Positions 59,801 through 64,000 of a stretch of 64,000 nt of DNA are shown one piece after another (positions within the stretch are counted from its first letter, which is position 1; each line of letters opens with the position of its first letter). The position numbers were made by a program, and so were the translations under genes. Origin of the DNA: Vespa crabro. Taxonomy: Eukaryota > Arthropoda > Insecta > Hymenoptera > Vespidae. The notes below the pieces were generated by a model that saw only the letters and a program-made list of their open reading frames with translations, did not search any database and had not been told where the DNA came from. Location: NCBI RefSeq assembly GCF_910589235.1, contig NC_060971.1, positions 2,384,826-2,448,825 of the forward strand, read 5' to 3'.

Positions 59801-62800
59801 TAGACGCGTCGCAGATAAATATCTCAGTGCTTTAGTAGATGCATTTCCACATTTATTATGGAACTGTAAAGTACTATGGAGTATGCTAGATATATTACAG
59901 GTATCTATTTTACAAATATTATAAATGATTGTTATTTTAACATAAATAATGTTATATGAAAAATTATTTGTATTTTTATTTTAATAGATTTTGTCATTTT
60001 CTTTACAAATTGATCCAAATGAGGAAACACCTAGTCTGCGTATTCCTAATACACCTTACAGCATTGAACTTATGAATAGTGTTGAAGCAAGAGAGGTATT
60101 AATGCAATTATAGTTCTTCAAATACAGTACAGAAATGGAAAAGCATTCTTTAATAAGATGGTATAATATAGATTATTGTAAAAGACTTTACGGCAAGATG
60201 TAAAGGCATAGTACAAGAGGCAATGAAGTGGGCTCCACAGGCCACAAGATCACATGTACAAGAATATATAAATCAGATACCATCTTCGGGTATGTGGCAT
60301 CATTCTGGATTATCTTTAGCAACAGATTCAGTTCTGGAATTTGTAGATTTAACTGTTCCAACAGCTCTTCCATCAAACGTATGTATTTATTATATCATAT
60401 TATTCTTTTAAAAATTATTTAATTTTCAAAGTGGTTTTTTATTTCACGGTTAAAAAATTTGTTTTCAATACTTATGATTTTTCAAGATTTTTAAAATCTA
60501 TATATTCTAGACAAATTCATTGGATAAAAGACCTCGTGGTCCTAAAGGTGCAAGTTCATGGCTTTTTTCAATGATGGCGATGCGTTTATGGCATGCTGGT
60601 GAAGTAGCAGGTATGGTTGCACTTGCTCGTTCAGAATTTCCCACACATCAAACGTCAATTGAAAAATCTAGAGTGACAGTTGTGAACCAACTTATTGATG
60701 CTGTATGGCATGCTTGCCGCGAAAATAATGATCTTCAACATCGTGGTGCTCTTTGGCGTGCTACTGCTCTTTTAATATCTATGCCAGGTAATTGTTTAAT
60801 ATACATAATACATTGTATTATAAATAGTTATTATATTTAATTATCTATATTTTCAGGAATACACAGGCGACTTTTGCAAACTGTTGCCTGTTCACAGATA
60901 GAATTATTTACAAGTTCAGCAATGAATACAGCTGTTGAATGTTGGCAATGGATTCTTACTGTACGACCTGATCTTAAATTGCGTTTTTTACAAGAGATGC
61001 TTGTTGCATGGCAATACACTGTTGATAAGAAAATGGGATTATTTTCTGCTCAAGAAGAAGAGGTCAGTCCATTAGCAGTTTATGAAGGTTGTAAGTTAGA
61101 ACCTAATCCACCTGATGTAAAACCTCATGATATTTGGATATCATTTATCATGGAATTAATTGAAACTGCAAAATACTGTTGTCAAGAGACAGTGGATATG
61201 ATAGTGATGTTGCTTCATCGATCATTACCTATGTCTGTTGGTGCATCTGGCGAAGAACCTACTATAAATAGGCATGTTGCTGCAGTTGGAGTGCGTTTTA
61301 AATTATTATCCTGTGGTTTACTTCTCCTCCAAGGTGATATTTTACCAAGGTATAAATATATTATTTATTACTTTTAAATGAAAAAAAGTACGATATATTT
61401 TAATGGGAAATCATTTTATTACAGATCGTTAAGTAAGAACGTTCTGCGAGAACGTGTTTATTCTAACTGTTTAGATTATTTTTGCCGAGAACGTCAAGTA
61501 CCTACTCAAGAACTCGAACAACTCCGTGAAGATATAGTTACTCTCATACGTTTCTGGCAGGTATGTGAAAATATGCTTTCTAAAATGTATTACAAATTGT
61601 TAATACTTCCTATCTTATTTTTTTAATTATTTATACAGGTTATGCATAGCGATAAAAAATATTTGATGATGACAGGAAACGAAAACGAGTTTGATTTAAT
61701 AATCCAACCTCAAGTATACACATCAAATGTACTTGTAACAAGTGAAACTATCAATTCAATAACTGCAACATTAAGTCCACCTACTAATGACTTTTCAAAA
61801 ACACCTACCAGTGTGTGGGTTAGTGCTATGCCAATGTCAACCAGTAGTAACACATTAAGCAAACGCAGTAATCGAAGCAAACGCGTTGTAAATACTAACG
61901 TTTTTGTAAAAGATTATATTAAAAAGCGTAATTTAATTCTTGAATTGTTAGCAGTGGAAATTGAAATGTTGCTGGTTAGTAAAAATGTTTCAAATTTTAT
62001 TAACTCAATCGTTTATTTCTATGTTTGTATACAAATAATTGAATTATTTTAAATAATTGTCATAAATAATCGTAGGTTTGGCGCAATCCAGGCTGTAGAC
62101 AAGAATTAGCGTTACCTGGAGAAATTAGTATAGCAGAATGGCGTGCTAAAGCTATGAATGAAAAATGGAGAGAATACACGCGTTTGGCTTGGGAAATTAG
62201 TCCTAGCCTTGCTGTATTTATGCCAGTACGTTTGAAAAATTCCGAAATAATTATAAAAGAAATTTGTGGATTGGTGAGACAGAAACCAGTAGTAGTTATG
62301 CATATTTCAGAAGCTTTGCAATATCTCGTAACTACAGATACTCTTCTTAATGATGTACCTGAAGTAAGTATTGCATAGTAAAATAATTAATAAGTATTAT
62401 TGCATAAATATGCTATATATATATATATATAATTTTTATTTGCAGTTGGTTTATATGCTAACATGGGCAAGGGTTTCCCCTATTCATGCATTAGCTTACT
62501 TTTCTCGTCAATTCCCGCATCATCCAATTTCTGCTCAATATGCAGTACGTGTATTAGATAGTTATCCTGCTGATGCTGTACTTGTCTATATACCACAACT
62601 TGTACAAGCAGTTCGCCATGATTCCATGGGTTATGTTACTGAATTTATTAAAAAAATTGCTAAACGTTCCCAGGTAAACATATTCATCTAAAGCCTTTAC
62701 AAAATAAAATAAAGTTTGTAAAGATATAATATTAAAAAAGATTTATGTATTACAGGTAGTGGCACATCAGCTAATATGGAATATGCATACAAATATGTAT

Positions 62801-63968
62801 ATGGATGAGGAAAAACAAATAAAAGATCCGGTTCTTTATGATGTCTTAGATTCATTAGTAAAAAGTATTCTGAATGCATTATCTGGTCCAGCTAAACAAT
62901 TTTATGAACGAGAATTTGAATTCTTTGAAAAAATAACTAATATATCTGGTGAAATTAGGCCATATCCTAAAGGCCATGAACGTAAAGCCGCATGTTTGGA
63001 AGCTTTATCAAAAATAAAAGTACAGCCTGGCTGTTACTTACCATCTAATCCTGAAGCAATGGTTATTGATATAGATTACAAAAGTGGCACACCTATGCAA
63101 AGGTAATATCAAATCGTATCTATTATAGAAAAAATATATATAAAAATGCTACATTCATTATACTTTCGCATAAATTTTTACAGTGCTGCTAAGGCACCAT
63201 TCCTTGCACGTTTCAAAGTTCAGAGATATGGTATTAATGAGTTAGAAAATATTGCATTAGCGGTGTCAACAAATGGAAAAGTAGAAAGAAAGAAAGAAAT
63301 AGGAAAAGAAACATGGCAAGCTGCCATTTTTAAAGTTGGTGATGATGTAAGACAAGATATGCTCGCATTACAAGTAATTAGCATATTTAAAAATATTTTT
63401 CAGAAAGTTGGTCTGAATTTATTTTTGTATCCATACAGAGTAGTAGCAACAGCACCAGGGGTAAGATTTATGTATTACTATTATAATATATGACCTATAT
63501 ATATATTTTATTATATATAAACTTCAATAATGATACATCCTTATAAAATTTTTCTTTTTAGTGTGGTGTTATAGAATGTGTACCAGATGCAAAATCACGA
63601 GATCAATTGGGACGTACAACAGATATCGATATGTATCAATATTTCATTACACGATGCGGTGATGAAACAACAAAGGAATTTCAAACAATTCGACGTAACT
63701 TTGTTAGATCGATGGCTGCTTATAGCGTAATTACGTATCTTCTACAAATAAAAGATCGTCATAATGGAAATATTATGTTGGATAGTCAAGGTCATATAAT
63801 ACATATTGATTTTGGATTCATGTTTGAAAGTTCTCCTGGAGGAAATCTTGGATTTGAACCTGATATCAAACTTACTGATGAAATGGTATTAGTAATGGGC
63901 GGTAAAATGGAAGCTGCACCATTCCGTTGGTTTATGGAATTATGCGTTCAAGCATTTCTCGCTGTGAG
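53726..63968 (+). CDS. PI4KA: Phosphatidylinositol 4-kinase type III alpha (3' end outside the window)
   Basis: Twenty-one exons: 53726-53815, 54878-55271, 55358-55872, 56032-56347, 57739-57993, 58106-58298, 58390-58600, 58706-58960, 59038-59390, 59480-59900, 59988-60095, 60172-60378, 60511-60787, 60857-61349, 61425-61560, 61639-61974, 62076-62363, 62446-62673, 62756-63102, 63184-63460 and 63562-63968. This gives 2,035 residues in frame; human PI4KA has about 2,100, so only the last 70 or so are missing. The order is a long alpha-solenoid, then the helical PIK domain (from about 62100), then the kinase domain: G-D-D-V-R-Q-D-M-L, the catalytic loop D-R-H-N-G-N, the D-F-G metal motif and S-S-P-G-G-N-L-G-F-E-P. 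The enzyme makes PI4P at the plasma membrane with EFR3 and TTC7. Exon 60172 starts at an ATATAG acceptor; the alternative AG 13 bases later would break the frame. Confidence 0.96.
53816..54877 (+). other. Intron 1 of PI4KA
   Basis: About 1.06 kb, the second-largest intron of the gene, from GTAAAT to TACAG. AT-rich with a (TA)n run near 53858-53880; no extra exon or RNA gene seen. First introns of this size often carry regulatory elements, but nothing specific can be pointed out. Confidence 0.8.
57243..57305 (+). CDS. PI4KA: Possible 63-nt cassette exon of PI4KA
   Basis: Lies in the 1.39-kb intron between exons 56032-56347 and 57739-57993. It has a T-rich acceptor (TTTTTGCAG), enters in the phase required (2 nt, 20 codons, 1 nt), leaves through a GTATTC donor in the phase the next exon needs, and has no stop. 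It would add 21 residues beginning V-S-G-E-Y-D-T-S between D-E-T-G and G-A-D-S-L-C. Human PI4KA joins these flanks directly, so the segment is optional if real. It is about 57% GC against roughly 25% around it, which supports selection on it. Confidence 0.45.
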
Positions 63969-64000
63969 GTGAAAATACTTTTTATATACAATTTGAAAGA

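Noticed and set aside
60185..60378. Alternative start of this PI4KA exon at the AAAG before ACTTTACGG
   Set aside because: That acceptor gives an immediate in-frame stop; the upstream ATATAG acceptor at 60170-60171 restores the conserved I-V-K-D-F-x-A-R-C sequence.

Overview
The window is AT-rich eukaryotic DNA with intron-rich genes (GT-AG introns, often under 150 bp), long homopurine/homopyrimidine tracts and many (TA)n and (CT)n microsatellites. Gene content (a fuseless-type synaptic membrane protein, an RR cuticle protein, a 7TM gustatory receptor) makes it an insect. The composition and compact genes look hymenopteran (wasp/bee/ant), but that is inference; no marker here fixes the species. 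Nothing bacterial or viral is recognisable, and I saw no tRNA, rRNA or CRISPR.

Layout. (1) 1-1148 (+): 3' part of a START-domain lipid-transfer gene (STARD10-like). (2) 3647-6930 (-): a three-exon acylphosphatase gene with very small exons. (3) 10612-17065 (-): a fuseless-like multipass membrane protein with four W-R-G motifs. (4) 17066-24750: gene-poor, simple-sequence rich. (5) 24751-28055 (+): complete CASD1-like gene, convergent with an MPV17L2-like gene at 29128-29852 (-). (6) 31718-34460 (-): secreted proline-rich RR cuticle protein with a TATA/Inr promoter and a noncoding first exon. (7) 34461-48842: a roughly 14-kb gene desert holding a 1.9-kb terminal-inverted-repeat element that contains two kinds of minisatellite (42943-44861), and a duplicated 68-bp segment. 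(8) 48843-50987 (+): a seven-exon gustatory receptor, convergent with PUS3 (51134-52835, -) with 146 bp between coding ends. (9) 53726-63968 (+): PI4KA, 21 exons, running off the right edge inside the kinase domain. PUS3 and PI4KA are divergent and share about 890 bp of promoter.

The genes are an ordinary mixture (lipid transfer, phosphoinositide synthesis, tRNA pseudouridylation, mitochondrial membrane, Golgi acetyltransferase, synapse, cuticle, taste) and do not form a pathway. The best leads are two apparent pseudoenzymes: the CASD1 homologue has Ala in place of the nucleophilic Ser of the G-D-S-R-I-R motif and has also lost the catalytic His of D-G-x-H, and the acylphosphatase has Pro in place of its catalytic Arg. 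The composite inverted-repeat element in the gene desert is the most unusual DNA structure. Exon boundaries were set by hand from splice consensus, frame continuity and remembered family sequence, so they can be off by a few bases.
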